Positions 1 through 9,668 of a stretch of DNA of 64,000 bases are shown here, in pieces. Positions within the stretch are counted from its first letter, which is position 1, and every line of letters starts with the position of its first letter. The position numbers and the translations under genes are program-made. The DNA comes from Chrysemys picta bellii. Taxonomy: Eukaryota; Chordata; Testudines; Emydidae. The notes below the pieces were generated by a model that did not search any database, was not told the origin of the DNA, and saw only the letters and a list, made by a program, of their open reading frames with translations. The stretch is taken from NCBI RefSeq assembly GCF_011386835.1, contig NC_088809.1:22327067-22391066 (forward strand). The letters run 5' to 3'.

Positions 1-124
1 GGGGTCGGGCGCTCAGGGGGTCAGGGTGAGGGGGGACCGGGGTGAGGGGAGGCGGGAGGATTGTGGGGGGGATCAGGAGGACGATGGGGAGTGGGTCGGA
101 GTGAGGGGGAGTCGGGGTGAGGGG

Positions 125-620
125 AAGGACCGGGGGGGCCCGAGGGAGTACCCGGGAGGGGGGGTCGATCCCCGCTTACCCCGCGGCGAGGCGGCGGCTC
201 GGGCCGGGGGGGGGGGGGAAGGACCGGGGGGGCGGTGGGGGGAGGGGGTCAGTGGGGCGGGGGGGGCCCGAGGGAGGACCCGGGAGGGGGGGGTCGATCC
301 CCGCTTACCCCGCGGCGAGGCGGCGGCTCGGGCCGGGAGATGGGGAGTGGGTCGGTGGGGGGGGTCGGTGGGGGGGCGGTGGGGGGAGGGGGTCAGTGGG
401 GCCGGGGGGGGTCGGGAGGACCCGGGGGGGTCGATCCCCGCTTACCCCGCGGCGAGGCGGCGGCTCGGGCCGGGAGATGGGGAGTGGGTCGGGGAGGGTT
501 GGGGTGGGGGGGTCGGTGGGGGGAAGGACCGGGTGGGGGTCGGGGGGGCCCCGAGGGAGGACCGGGGGGGGTCGATCCCCGCTTACCCCGCGGCGAGGCG
601 GCGGCTCGGGCCGGGCCGCG
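125..620. repeat. About 135-bp tandem array carrying copies of the POM121 exon 1 donor
   Basis: Four copies of a block reading, on the minus strand, the last ~30 bases of POM121 exon 1, the GTAAGC donor and the first intron bases occur with the donor GT (AC on plus) at 178-179, 307-308, 444-445 and 585-586. Spacings are 129, 137 and 141 bp. The spacer is G-rich with short poly-G variation. The rightmost copy is the natural exon end; the other three lie in intron 1. Confidence 0.85.
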
Positions 621-1030
621 CGGTCCCGGCGCTCCCGGCTCCCCCGGCGCGGCGCGGCTCGGCCCGGCCCAGCTGGCCGCCCATGGCGAACGGGCCCCCG
701 TTGGCCGCGCTCTGGGCCGGCGGCTTGGGGGCGCCCCGGGGTCCCGGCCTGCGCGGCCCCCCCGGGCCCGGCCTCAGGGCGCCCCAGGCCCCCGCCGCGC
801 CCAGCAGCGCCGCGCCCGGCCCCAGGCCCCGCAGCCCCAGGCAGGCCAGGCCCAGCAGCGCCAGCGCCGCCGCCGCCGCGCCCCGCAGCCAGAGCCAGAG
901 CCAGAGCCAGCCCCGCCGCCGCGGCCACGGCCACGGCCCGCCCCGAGACATGGCGGCCCCGCGCCGCCCGCCCGCCGCAGCACCCCGCCCGGCATGCACC
1001 GCGCGGCGGGGGCGGGGCGGCGACATGCGG
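560..1030 (-). promoter_or_regulatory. POM121: CpG-rich region over POM121 exon 1 and 5' flank
   Basis: The stretch is extremely GC-rich with many CpGs and surrounds the Kozak ATG of POM121 exon 1, as expected for the CpG island of a housekeeping nucleoporin. No TATA box is visible. The likely 5' UTR and promoter lie between 952 and about 1030, directly abutting the 73-bp minisatellite, so upstream control elements may sit inside repeat DNA. Confidence 0.5.
587..951 (-). CDS. POM121: POM121 first coding exon (partial gene)
   Basis: The gene runs leftwards out of the window; only the first coding exon is present. POM121 is an integral nucleoporin that anchors nuclear pore complexes in the pore membrane and acts in pore assembly. 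The translation has a short basic, Trp-rich N-terminus, then a hydrophobic Ala/Leu/Gly-rich stretch (about residues 24-60) in the position of the family's membrane segment. After this comes a PPAQSAANG motif followed by an MGGQLG motif, which align with PPAKSTANG and MGSYLG in human POM121 as I recall it. The start at 951 is chosen because its context is a near-ideal Kozak (gccgccATGt). An in-frame ATG at 1026 would add 25 residues but has a poor context. The exon ends at a GTAAGC donor (bases 586-581), leaving 121 codons plus 2 nt. Neighbour HIP1 has the same orientation. The identification rests on the motif order; a family search would settle it. Confidence 0.75.
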
Positions 1031-1632
1031 GGGGAGGGGTGATGGGAGGGGTAAGGGGAGGGGAGGGGCTCGGGAGCCGGGGGAGGAGAGGGGAGGGGCC
1101 CGGGGGAGGGGTGATTTGGAGGGAAGGTGTTCAGGGGGAGGGGAGGGGTGATGGGGGAGGGGCCCGGGACCAGGGAGGGGTGATTTGGAGGGAAGGTGTT
1201 CAGGGGGATGGGGGAGGGGCCCGGGACCCGGGGGAGGGGTGATTTGGAGGGAAGGTGTTCAGGGGGAGGGGAGGGGTGATGGGGGAGGGGCCCGGGACCC
1301 GGGGGAGGGGTGATTTGAAGGGAAGGTGTTCAGGGGGAGGGGTGATGGGGGAGGGACCCGGGACCCGGGACCCGGGGGAGGGGTGATTTGAAGGGAAGGT
1401 GTTCAGGGGGAGGGGTGATGGGGGAGGGACCCGGGACCCGGGACCCGGGGGAGGGGTGATTTGAAGGGAAGGTGTTCAGGGGGAGGGGTGATGGGGGAGG
1501 GACCCGGGACCCGGGACCCGGGGGAGGGGTGATTTGAAGGGAAGGTGTTCAGGGGGAGGGGTGATGGGGGAGGGACCCGGGACCCGGGACCCGGGGGAGG
1601 GGTGATTTGAAGGGAAGGTGTTCAGGGGGAGG
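1030..1632. repeat. 73-bp minisatellite upstream of POM121
   Basis: A G-rich unit containing TGATTTGAAGGGAAGG and runs of GGGACCC repeats exactly every 73 bp (unit marks at 1311, 1384, 1457, 1530, 1603). Shorter, more diverged units (TGATTTGGAG) precede them from about 1112. The almost identical 73-bp copies suggest recent expansion. The array ends abruptly at about 1632. Confidence 0.9.
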
Positions 1633-2076
1633 GTTGCCAACTTTCTAGTGACACAGAACCAAACACCCCTGCCCCGCCCCTTCCCCGAGCCCCCCCGAGC
1701 AGAAGGTGTGGTGATAGTTGGTCCTACAAATGTCCCCTACTTGTGGGCTCAGCTGTAAAAGCAAGTGTCTGGTTATAAAGTGTGTCAATAACCTCCAGTA
1801 ACAAATGCGGAGGGGAAAGGTTGCCCAAGGGAGACAGACTGAATGACTCCAACCACAAGGCCCATCTGCTGGAACTCAAGGACTGGGCTAAGATCGCACC
1901 TGGTAAACCCGAACAGCGTGAGACCAGACAGCAATGAACCCAAATGGGTGTGGTGGAAGTTTAGGCCCACTGGGGGACGAAATACTGAGGGGTTGGGCTA
2001 TTCTGCCCATTGCTCCCTTTGTGGTTCTTGAGAGGGAAAGAGAGACTCGGAGAGGAAAATTAGCAGAGGGGAAGGA

Positions 2077-2392
2077 GAGGTCACTTACTTGTACAGTAGC
2101 TTCAGTTCTTCATGCTGTTTTGCCCTTAGGGTGCTGCACCCAAGGACACGCACGTACCCAGGCGCTCGTGACCGGACACCGCAAAGCAGCGTCCAAGGGC
2201 CTGCACCTGCCCGAGCAGCTCCTTGTGCTCCCGCCTGAGGCCAGACAGGGGTGTGGCCCCACTGCTAGTCCGTTTCTTCTGGCCCATGAAACCAGCCCCA
2301 CTGTAGCAGTAGGGAAGGAGGGTGGAAGATGGAGCGCTCACAGGGACAAAACATCTTGAAGAACTCAAGTTACGGTGCACGTAAGTAACCTC
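2077..2392. mobile_element. MITE-like element with 35-bp inverted ends
   Basis: Bases 2077-2111 and 2358-2392 are an imperfect inverted repeat of 35 bp (29 of 35 match), both starting with GAGGT on their outer side. The interior has no coding capacity. It looks like a small non-autonomous DNA transposon of a family common in reptile genomes. The adjoining 2393-2490 may belong to a related repeat. No target duplication was recognised, so the superfamily is not assigned. Confidence 0.5.
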
Positions 2393-2557
2393 CCCTCCTT
2401 CTTCGAGTACGTGTCCCTAGGAGCGCTCCACTGTAGGAGAGTCCCGAGCAGTAGCTCTATGAGAGGTGCTGTGCACTGGATGCAGATAAGATAACGTCAT
2501 GCTTGGCAAATGTAGGCATGGAGGACCAAGTTGCAGTCCTGCAGATTTCTGCTAGTG

Positions 2558-2774
2558 CAGGGGTTCTCGAATTGGGGGTCAGGACCCCTCAGGGGGGTCG
2601 TGAGGTTATTACATGGGGGGGGGGGTCACGAGCTATCAGCTTCCACCCCAAGCCCTGCTTTGCCTCCAGCATTTATAATGGTGTTAAATATATTAAAAAG
2701 TGTTTTTAATGGGGTCGCACTCAGAGGCTTGCTGTGTGAAAGGGGGCCCCAGTACAAACGTTGGAGAACCGCTG
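2558..2774. mobile_element. hAT-type MITE
   Basis: The element starts CAGGGGTTCTCGAA and ends GGAGAACCGCTG, the inverted ends of the hAT/Charlie type. It is flanked by 8-bp sequences TGCTAGTG (2550-2557) and TGCTATGG (2775-2782), a target duplication with two mismatches. It is internally deleted, with no transposase. Confidence 0.8.
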
Positions 2775-2916
2775 TGCTATGGGAACATCCTTCAGGAGAG
2801 CTATAGATGTGGACTGAGTCCTAGTGGCGTGTGCTGTCACTCTGCTAGGGGGTGTATTCTGGCAGTGTTGTAGCATGTTAGAGTACAGTCCAAACCCCAC
2901 TTTGACAGCCTCTGTG

Positions 2917-4143
2917 CAGGGGCGGCAGGTTTGTATAAAGTTTGGTGGTGCCCAGAACAGGTCCAAGTCCCGCCCCCCACCCCCACCTGCCTACGGCTCT
3001 GGGAGGGAGTTTGGGTGCGGGCTCTGGGCTGAGGCAGGGGGTTGGGGTGCAGGAGGGAGTGCGGGCTCTGGGAGGGAGTTTGGGTGAGGGAGGGGGTTTG
3101 GGGTGCAGGGTCTGGGAGAGAGTTTGGGTGAGGGAGGGGGTTTGGGGTGCAGGGTCTGGGAGGGAGTTTGAGTGTGGGAGAGGTGAGGAGTCGAGCTCCG
3201 GGAGGGAGTATGGGTGTGGGATGCAGGCTCTGGGCTGGGTCAGGAGGTTGGGGTGCAGGAGGGAGTTTGGGTCTGGGAGGGGGTTTGGGGTGCAGGGTCT
3301 GGGAGGGAGTTTGGGTGAGGGAGGGGGTTTGGGGTGCAGGGTCTGGGAGGGAGTTTGAGTGTGGGAGAGGTGAGGAGTCGAGCTCCGGGAGGGAGTATGG
3401 GTGTGGGATGCAGGGTCTGGGCTGGGGCAGGGGGTTGGGGTGCGGGAGGGGGTGAGGGGTGCAGGGTCTGGGAGGGGGTTTGGGTGAGGGAGGGGGTTTG
3501 GGTGAGGGAGGGGGTTTGGGGTGCAGGGTCTGGGAGGGGGTTTGGGGTGCAGGGTCTGGGAGGGAGTTTGAGTGTGGGAGAGGTGAGGAGTCGAGCTCCG
3601 GGAGGGAGTATGGGTGTGGGATGCAGGCTCTGGGCTGGGGCAGGGGGTTGGGGTGCGGGAGGGGGTGAGGGGTGCGGCGCTTACCTCGGGCAGCTCCTGA
3701 AAGTGACTTGCACACCCCTCTGGCAGCAGCACCTAGGCAGGGGGGCCGGGGATCTCTGCGCGCTGCTGCCTGCAGGCACTGCCCCCGCAGCTCCAATGGC
3801 AGAGTCGGTGCTCAGGGCGGGGGCAGCGCGCGGAGATATACACCCCCAGGGGCTGCAGGGACGTGCTGGCCGCTTCCCGGAGTGGTGCGGAGCGAGGGCA
3901 GGCAGGAAGCCACTTTAGCGCCGTTGTGCTGGCAGTGGTGGTTGCGGGGGCCCCCAGGCTCTTTTAATTGCCTGGGGTTGGAAGGTGGGGCCGGGAGACG
4001 CTCCGGAGGAGGTGCATGGGGGAGGCAGGTGGGGCCGGGGGAGAGACCTGGCCCCGAACATTAGTGAAGCCAGGCCACCATGCTCTGAATATTCCTGGAG
4101 CACGGGCACCATACAATGTGCACTATACAACTCGCCGCCCCTG
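2917..4143. mobile_element. hAT-type non-autonomous element with internal G-rich array
   Basis: The ends CAGGGGCGGC and GCCGCCCCTG are perfect inverted repeats, continued by similar subterminal sequence (TTGTATA and GGTGCCC on both sides). They are flanked by the perfect 8-bp target duplication CCTCTGTG (2909-2916 and 4144-4151). The 1,227-bp interior holds the minisatellite at 2995-3680 and a GC-rich unique part. No transposase remnant was seen. Confidence 0.85.
2995..3680. repeat. G-rich minisatellite inside a hAT element
   Basis: Short units of the form GGGAGGGAGTTTGGGTG and GGTTTGGGGTGCAGGGTCT alternate, with a higher-order unit of roughly 180-190 bp that includes a GAGTCGAGCTCC block (seen near 3188, 3376 and 3586). 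Both strands give long but meaningless open frames of low complexity. Confidence 0.85.
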
Positions 4144-4151
4144 CCTCTGTG

Positions 4152-4909
4152 TGGAAATGGGCTGACCCTTCTTCCTTTCAGCAAAGGAAAAAGAGTCTGG
4201 GAGAAACCCTAAAGGTTCCGGTTCTGGTTCAGTATATGGCGAGAGCCCTTTTGGCATCTAGCGTGTGTAGGCCAGATTCTTCTCTGGAGGCGTGAGGCAC
4301 TGGATAGAACACTAGTAGACGGATTTCCTGATTAATATGGCATCCTGAAGACACCTTTGGGGGAAAGCAAGGAAATAGTATGACCCTGTCGCTGTAGAAG
4401 GTAGCGAATAGTGGGTCTGCCATGAGCACACCGAGCTCTCCCATTTATCTAGCCAAAGTTAGAACTATGAGGAATGAAGTGGTGAGAGAGATGGAGGCGA
4501 GAACAGGTAGGGGTTGGTTCTAAGGGGGGCAGTTCCTAAAGGCATTGAGAATGAAATTAAGGTCCTGTGGGAGAGCAGAGCTCCATGCAATGGGAAGCAA
4601 GTTGTGTAAGCATGTAAGATACCAGGCCGGGGCTGGGTGGGCAAAAACCAAGGAGCCCTGAATGGGTGAGAGGAAGGCTGTGATTGTGGCCAGATATACT
4701 CTGACTGAGCTCATTGACAGACCTTGTGTCTTTAAATCCAATAGGTAGTCCAGGGTCTTGGGGAGAACAGCAGGAATGGAAACACTTCCACTTCTGGTAG
4801 GTTTCCTGCTGGGTAAGAGACTGGACATTCTCCAAACAGGTCAGCTTCGTGCCCAAGAACCATCTAGGAATCATGGCCACAGATTCAAAGACAAGGAGCT
4901 GGGCTGGTC
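4152..4909. other. Intergenic sequence, no feature recognised
   Basis: No exon-like block, known repeat end or tandem array was recognised. Base composition is intermediate and the short open frames look like chance. Confidence 0.5.
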
Positions 4910-5435
4910 CAGGGCATAGAAGGAGAGATTAAAAAGACTGGGATTGTTTAGTTTAGAAAATGGATGACTGGGGGGTTTATAATAGAAGTCTATAAAATCG
5001 TGAACGTATGGAGAAAGTGAATAGGGAAGTGTTATTTAACCCTTGACATAACACAAGAACTAGGGGTCACCCAATGAAATGAATAGGCAGCAGATGTAAA
5101 ACAAACAAAAGGAAGTGTTTCTGCACACAACGCGCAGTCAACCTGTGGAACTCTTTGCCATTGGATGTTGTGAAGGCCAAAGCATAACTGGATTAAAAAC
5201 TAATGAGGTAAGTTCCTAGAGGATGAGCAATAATGGCTATTAACCAAGATGGTCAGGGACACAACCCATGTGCCGGGTGTCCCTAACCATCCGTCTGCCA
5301 GAAGCTGGGGATGGATCACTGGATAATTGCCCTGTTCTGTTCATGCCCTCTGGGGCACCTGGCATTGGCCATTGTCAGAGACAGAATACTGGCCTGGACG
5401 GACCATTGGTCTGACCCAGTCTGGCCGTTATATTC
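4910..5435 (+). mobile_element. CR1 LINE 3' fragment
   Basis: The sequence reads as the 3' part of a CR1 retrotransposon in the plus direction: a block after GAGAGATTAAAAAGACTGGG translating to the GLFSLE-type reverse-transcriptase C-terminus, then the CTGTGGAACTC...TTGCCA segment. It ends in a 3' UTR containing GACAGAATACTGG and TGGACGGACC. Frames are broken, so it is an old 5'-truncated copy. Confidence 0.8.
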
Positions 5436-6296
5436 ACCTAGGAATTACTCCAATGCTTCCCAAGCTCTTCCCTTTTTTTCTGCCACCTTAGTCCTATGCT
5501 GTAGCCGTTGGCCTCGCAGGCACTGAACTGAGTGTGACTAGTAAATATCGAGTGTTCCTTGCAGCCCCGCTGGCAGGAAAGAGGGACTGTGATGACTCTT
5601 TAGGTGTTGCAGCAGAAGTGGGTTAAGACAGCTGGGGATTTAGCTGCCAGGTTAGGGCTTCTAATGCCATAGCACCAAGCGGGGGCTGCGCTGGAGCCTG
5701 CACTGCACTGGCTAATGTCCTTGCACCACTTCATGGTCCCTTAGGGGCTGGCGTTTCAGGGAGAAATACTCCGCATGGAGCCCCAGGTCCTCCTAGCTCT
5801 GCTTTGGGAGTACAATCAGCCCCGTCTGGGAGGCACCAAGGGCTTGATTTCTAGGAGGGCTGAGCACCCACAGCTGAACTTGGAACGTTTTACCAGGATT
5901 CCTGGTGGATTGTTCATCGCTGGGGATTTCTCAGCCAAGGCGGGATGCTTTTCTCAAAGCTCTGCTCTAGGAATTATGTTCGGGCAGGTCTCTGGCCTGT
6001 GCTCTATGGGAGGTCACAATACAAGGTCACAGTGGTCCCTTTTTTCCTTGGAATGCATGAAATGGGTGAACTGGAGATAAAGGGAACTGCTGGTTCTCGG
6101 CATCTCTGGAAATGGCCAGAAACAATCCCTGGGAACAGGTGCTCACAAGCACAGAAAAGTATTTTTTAAAATGGCCCCGAGATGAGTTCTGATGTCTCTA
6201 AACCCCCCCAAACTGCCGCTCCCGTCCCTCCAAAGCAGACTGCGAAGAGTTACCAAGGGATCTCACAAAACTGGGTGACTGGGCAACAAAATGGCA
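5436..6296. other. Intergenic sequence, no feature recognised
   Basis: Nothing beyond short random open frames is visible. No repeat ends or gene-like blocks were recognised. Confidence 0.5.
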
Positions 6297-6297
6297 G

Positions 6298-6426
6298 ATA
6301 CAACAAGGAGTCTGGTGGCACCTTAAAGACTAACAGATTTATTTGGGCATAAGCTTTCGTGAGTAAAAACCTCACTTCTTCGGATGCATAGAGACAGACT
6401 AACACGGCTACCCCCTGATACTTGAT
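6298..6426. repeat. Dispersed reptilian repeat (GGTGGCACCTTAAAGACTAA family)
   Basis: It contains GGCACCTTAAAGACTAACAG, then a CATAAGCTTTCGTGAGTAAA block and a GACTAACACGGCTACC end. Near-identical text recurs at 40376-40460, and related text at 6985-7217 and 11196-11296. It is a common dispersed element; the class is not assigned here. Confidence 0.7.
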
Positions 6427-6984
6427 AAAATGGCAGATGAAATTCAATGTTAAATGCATGTAGCAAAATATAATCCCAACTATACATACTAAATTAGCTG
6501 CTACCCATCAAAAAAGGGATCTTGGAGTCACTTGCAGGACTCTGGAAGTGTAGAAAAATCCTTCTCACTGCCTGTATCATCCTGAACTGCGGACTGCTCA
6601 TTCTCCAGCTTCAGGAGTCTTAAAAATGATCTCCAATCATCAATGGGACAGACACAACTGAATAGTGTAGCTGTCCTTAATGTGCGTCAAGACCCCACCA
6701 GGGAACTAGATGTGAATAAGATTGCTGACAGCTTCATCCAGAAAGCTACAGTGAGACGTCATGTTTTTAAACTGGGACGTTAGTGAAGACAGCTTGTTGG
6801 GATCGCAGTGATTTTAATATACTGTCATTCAGGAGAATGTAATTATGCCGTTCATAACAATTGAATCGTTGTTAAAATAGTAAAGGTCCCAATGACAGAC
6901 ACATTCAATAACTAGAATATGAAAGAAGTTTATAAATATGCTGAAAATAGCCTCCCCCCGTCCCCCAACACACACACCTCTTCA
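6427..6984. other. Intergenic AT-richer sequence, no feature recognised
   Basis: No coding block or recognised element. It ends in a short CA/C-rich run before the repeat at 6985. Confidence 0.45.
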
Positions 6985-7217
6985 AGTATCAGAGGGGTAG
7001 CCGTGTTAGTCTGAATCTGTAAAAAGCAACAGAGGGTCCTGTGGCACCTTTGAGACTAACAGAAGTACTGGGAGCATAAGCTTTCGTGGGTAAGAACCTC
7101 ACTTCTTCAGATGCAAGTCAAGCATCTGAAGAAGTGAGGTTCTTACCCATGAAAGCTTATGCTCCCAGTACTTCTGTTAGTCTCAAAGGTGCCACAGGAC
7201 CCTCTGTTGCTTTTTAC
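6985..7217. repeat. Dispersed repeat forming a 96-bp near-perfect hairpin
   Basis: The left part starts with AGTATCAGAGGGGTAGCCGT, the usual outer end of this reptilian repeat family. Bases 7019-7114 and 7122-7217 are reverse complements with one mismatch in 96, separated by a 7-base loop. The family element is thus present once in each orientation, fused head to head. Confidence 0.85.
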
Positions 7218-7225
7218 ACCTCTTC

Positions 7226-7734
7226 AAAAGCACCCACTGGCAAAAGAAAAGGCAGCGTCTATGCAGTGCGCGCTCCCTCGCTGTGACGGTGACCAGCTGC
7301 CAGGGCACTGCTGGTCTGCAGAGCTTGCTGGGAACCGCGGCGCTTGCTGTCTCCTCTGGCTGCGCGGGAGCCGCGGTGCCTGCCGTGCCGGCTCTCCGGC
7401 TGCAGGGCTGAGGACTGGGAGACTTGAAAGAGGAACAAGCTCCCTCTGCGCTACCCGATTTCCTCCCCCGGGGCTGCGGCTCCTCGCCAAACCCAAGCCA
7501 GCAAGTTCAGCCACCCAATCGAACCGCCCTAAGTTTGCCGAGAGGCAGCCGGGACAAGCCCCCCCCTTCGCTGCCGCTATCCCTGGCTGACGAGCCGCTA
7601 TCCCAAGCGCAGGATGAGGGGTCAGGGAACGAGGCGCGGGTTTTCCCTCTGCCTTTGCCCCTGATCGCCTCCTCGGAGATCTCCCGTAGATGTGGCGCAC
7701 TAGGCCTGCCGTCTCCGCATTGCTCTGGGTGTTG
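7226..7734. promoter_or_regulatory. Orphan CpG-rich island
   Basis: About 500 bp of CpG-rich, GC-rich sequence sits between AT-richer repeats. It has a CCAAT-like CACCCAATCG at about 7513 and ends at the target site of the solo LTR at 7740. Open frames exist on both strands, but none resembles a known protein. It could be an unannotated promoter, the remnant of a transposon 5' region, or a CpG-rich repeat. Confidence 0.3.
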
Positions 7735-7739
7735 ATGTC

Positions 7740-8809
7740 TGTGACGTTATTGATATAATCTGGGACCATATAGATCATTGTTGCAACCATGGTCCTATAG
7801 TGGCACCAAATCTTGTATAAAGGGGGTCAAATGAGGTGTCTAAGACAAGGTTATGGTTTACTGGCTATGATTATATTGTCTATATGTGTGTATCAGTTTT
7901 GTAGTTGAAGTTATGAATATTGGCTCTATACTGTCTGTATTTCAAACTTACGCTATGCTGCTGGGAAACATCCCAGACAAGTTGGTGTTAGCTCTGCCTG
8001 GCCTGCTTGATGGCCCATTAAGGACCATCAGCTATACAACTGACCCATGGAGAGAAGGCAAATATGCCTTGAGACTCAGCAAAGTATGCAGGGACTGGCC
8101 CATGTGACTCCAGACTCCATTTTGCTGTAATTTTCCACAGTAAGAACAAAGAGGTGTTCTTGCACTTGGAAAAGACTATAAAAGGGCCGATGCCTCATCT
8201 CTACTTGTCTTCAATCCTGCTTCTTACCTCTGGAGGGACTTTGCTACAAACTGAAGCTCTGAACAAAGGACTGAATGACCCATCCCAGCTGGGGATGTTC
8301 CAGAGACTTGATTTGAACCTGCAGTTTATTCTATCGCTGCTGCAAGCCTGAACCAAGAACTTTGCCATTACTGTATGTAATTGATTCCATTTAACCAATT
8401 CTAACTCATCTCTATCTTTTCCTTTTATGAATAAACCTTTAGATTTTAGATTCTAAAGGATTGGCAACAGCGTGATTTGTGGGTAAGATCTGATTTGTAT
8501 ATTGACCTGGGTCTGGGCTTGGTCTTTCAGGATCGAGAGAACCTTTTTTTCGGGCATTGGTTTTCATAACCATTTGTCCCCATAACGAGTGGCACTGGTG
8601 GTGACACTGGGAAACTGGAGTGTCTAAGGGAATTACTTGTGTGACTTGTGGTTAGCCAGTGGGGTAAGACCAAAGTCCTCTTTGGCTGGTTGGTTTGGTT
8701 TGCCTTAAAGGTGGAAAAAACCCAGCCTTGGGCTGTAACTGCCCTGTTTAAGCATTTTGTCCTGAATTGGCACTCTCAGTTGGGTCCCATCAGAACCAGC
8801 ATCATTACA
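7740..8809 (+). mobile_element. Solo LTR of an endogenous retrovirus-type element
   Basis: The element begins TGTGACGTTA and ends CATTACA, with TG...CA termini, and is flanked by the perfect 5-bp duplication ATGTC (7735-7739 and 8810-8814). It has a TATA-like CTATAAAAGG at about 8175 and an AATAAA signal at 8430-8435, in the order expected for U3-R-U5 on the plus strand. There is no internal retroviral sequence, so it is a solo LTR left by recombination. The LTR class is not determined. Confidence 0.85.
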
Positions 8810-8814
8810 ATGTC

Positions 8815-9660
8815 CCACAGCACCAGCAGCGCAAGTCTTGTATTGTATATTTTAACGTTGTTGGTCATATTGAGTTACATCTTGTATATCAGTTTTTTCC
8901 TCGTCTTTAGGTTACACATGAATCACAATTAGGTATTTAATTAGCCTACTTGATACTTTAGGTGTTTTCTTACTTTGTGCTTCCTTAAATATTTGATATA
9001 TTAATTAATTTCATTCCATAATGTATTTATTTAATTTAAATATATAATTCAAAATAATAAATTCTACATCTTATATTTAGGCTCACAATTTGTTTAATAC
9101 TGGTGCTGTAACTGGGGGGGGGGAAAGTTAACAAGGTCAAACAATGCCACAACTTATGCACACTGGGTTCTAATGTGTTCTCAATAGGATAAAAAGTGGT
9201 GTCGTGAACTCAGCCATCCCTTTCTAGGGGGGGCCATGACTGTTCAGGCCAGCCAACAGCCACGTGGGCCCCAGGGCAGCAGGCGGCCACTAAAGCGTCA
9301 GGGAGCAATGAGACATGGCATTGATGCTGGCACACAGTCCTTGACCGTACCATCAAAATAACCCCTTGGATGGTGGGTGGGGGTGGGTTGTGGCAGCAGA
9401 AGACACTGTATATCTGGTTCTTTGCACCCTTTGCTTCTTACCTGGGGATTTACGTAGGCATTGCCGATAGAAGCCCTGAGACGTGGTCTGGGCCTATAGG
9501 GTTGCTGGTGATTGTGACGCTGGCAATATGGGTGCCAGCTCTTGCCAAGACCACAGGTGTTAGCTAAGCACTAACAAACTCATAGCTGGAGACCAGACCT
9601 GTTCCCCTGGATGTTAGTTTTGCTCAAAATAGGAATTAGTTTTTTAAGAATGTATTTAGT
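8815..9660. other. Intergenic, AT-rich then mixed, no feature recognised
   Basis: Bases 8815-9110 are strongly AT-rich, followed by a short poly-G run at 9114-9123. The rest has no exon-like or repeat signature that I can name. Confidence 0.45.
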
Positions 9661-9668
9661 GTTGAGAC

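Noticed and set aside
1026..1028. Upstream in-frame ATG for POM121
   Set aside because: Its context has C at -3, unlike the strong Kozak at 951, and the added residues are not clearly conserved; retained only as an alternative.
26..1242. Long plus-strand open frames (over 330 codons) across the left edge
   Set aside because: They run through the GC-rich tandem arrays in all three frames with Gly/Arg/Pro-rich low-complexity translation. The coding signal is on the minus strand (POM121).
2837..3796. 319-codon minus-strand frame of Pro/Thr/Ser-rich repeats
   Set aside because: It is the complement of the G-rich minisatellite inside a hAT element, and the repetitive peptide has no independent support.
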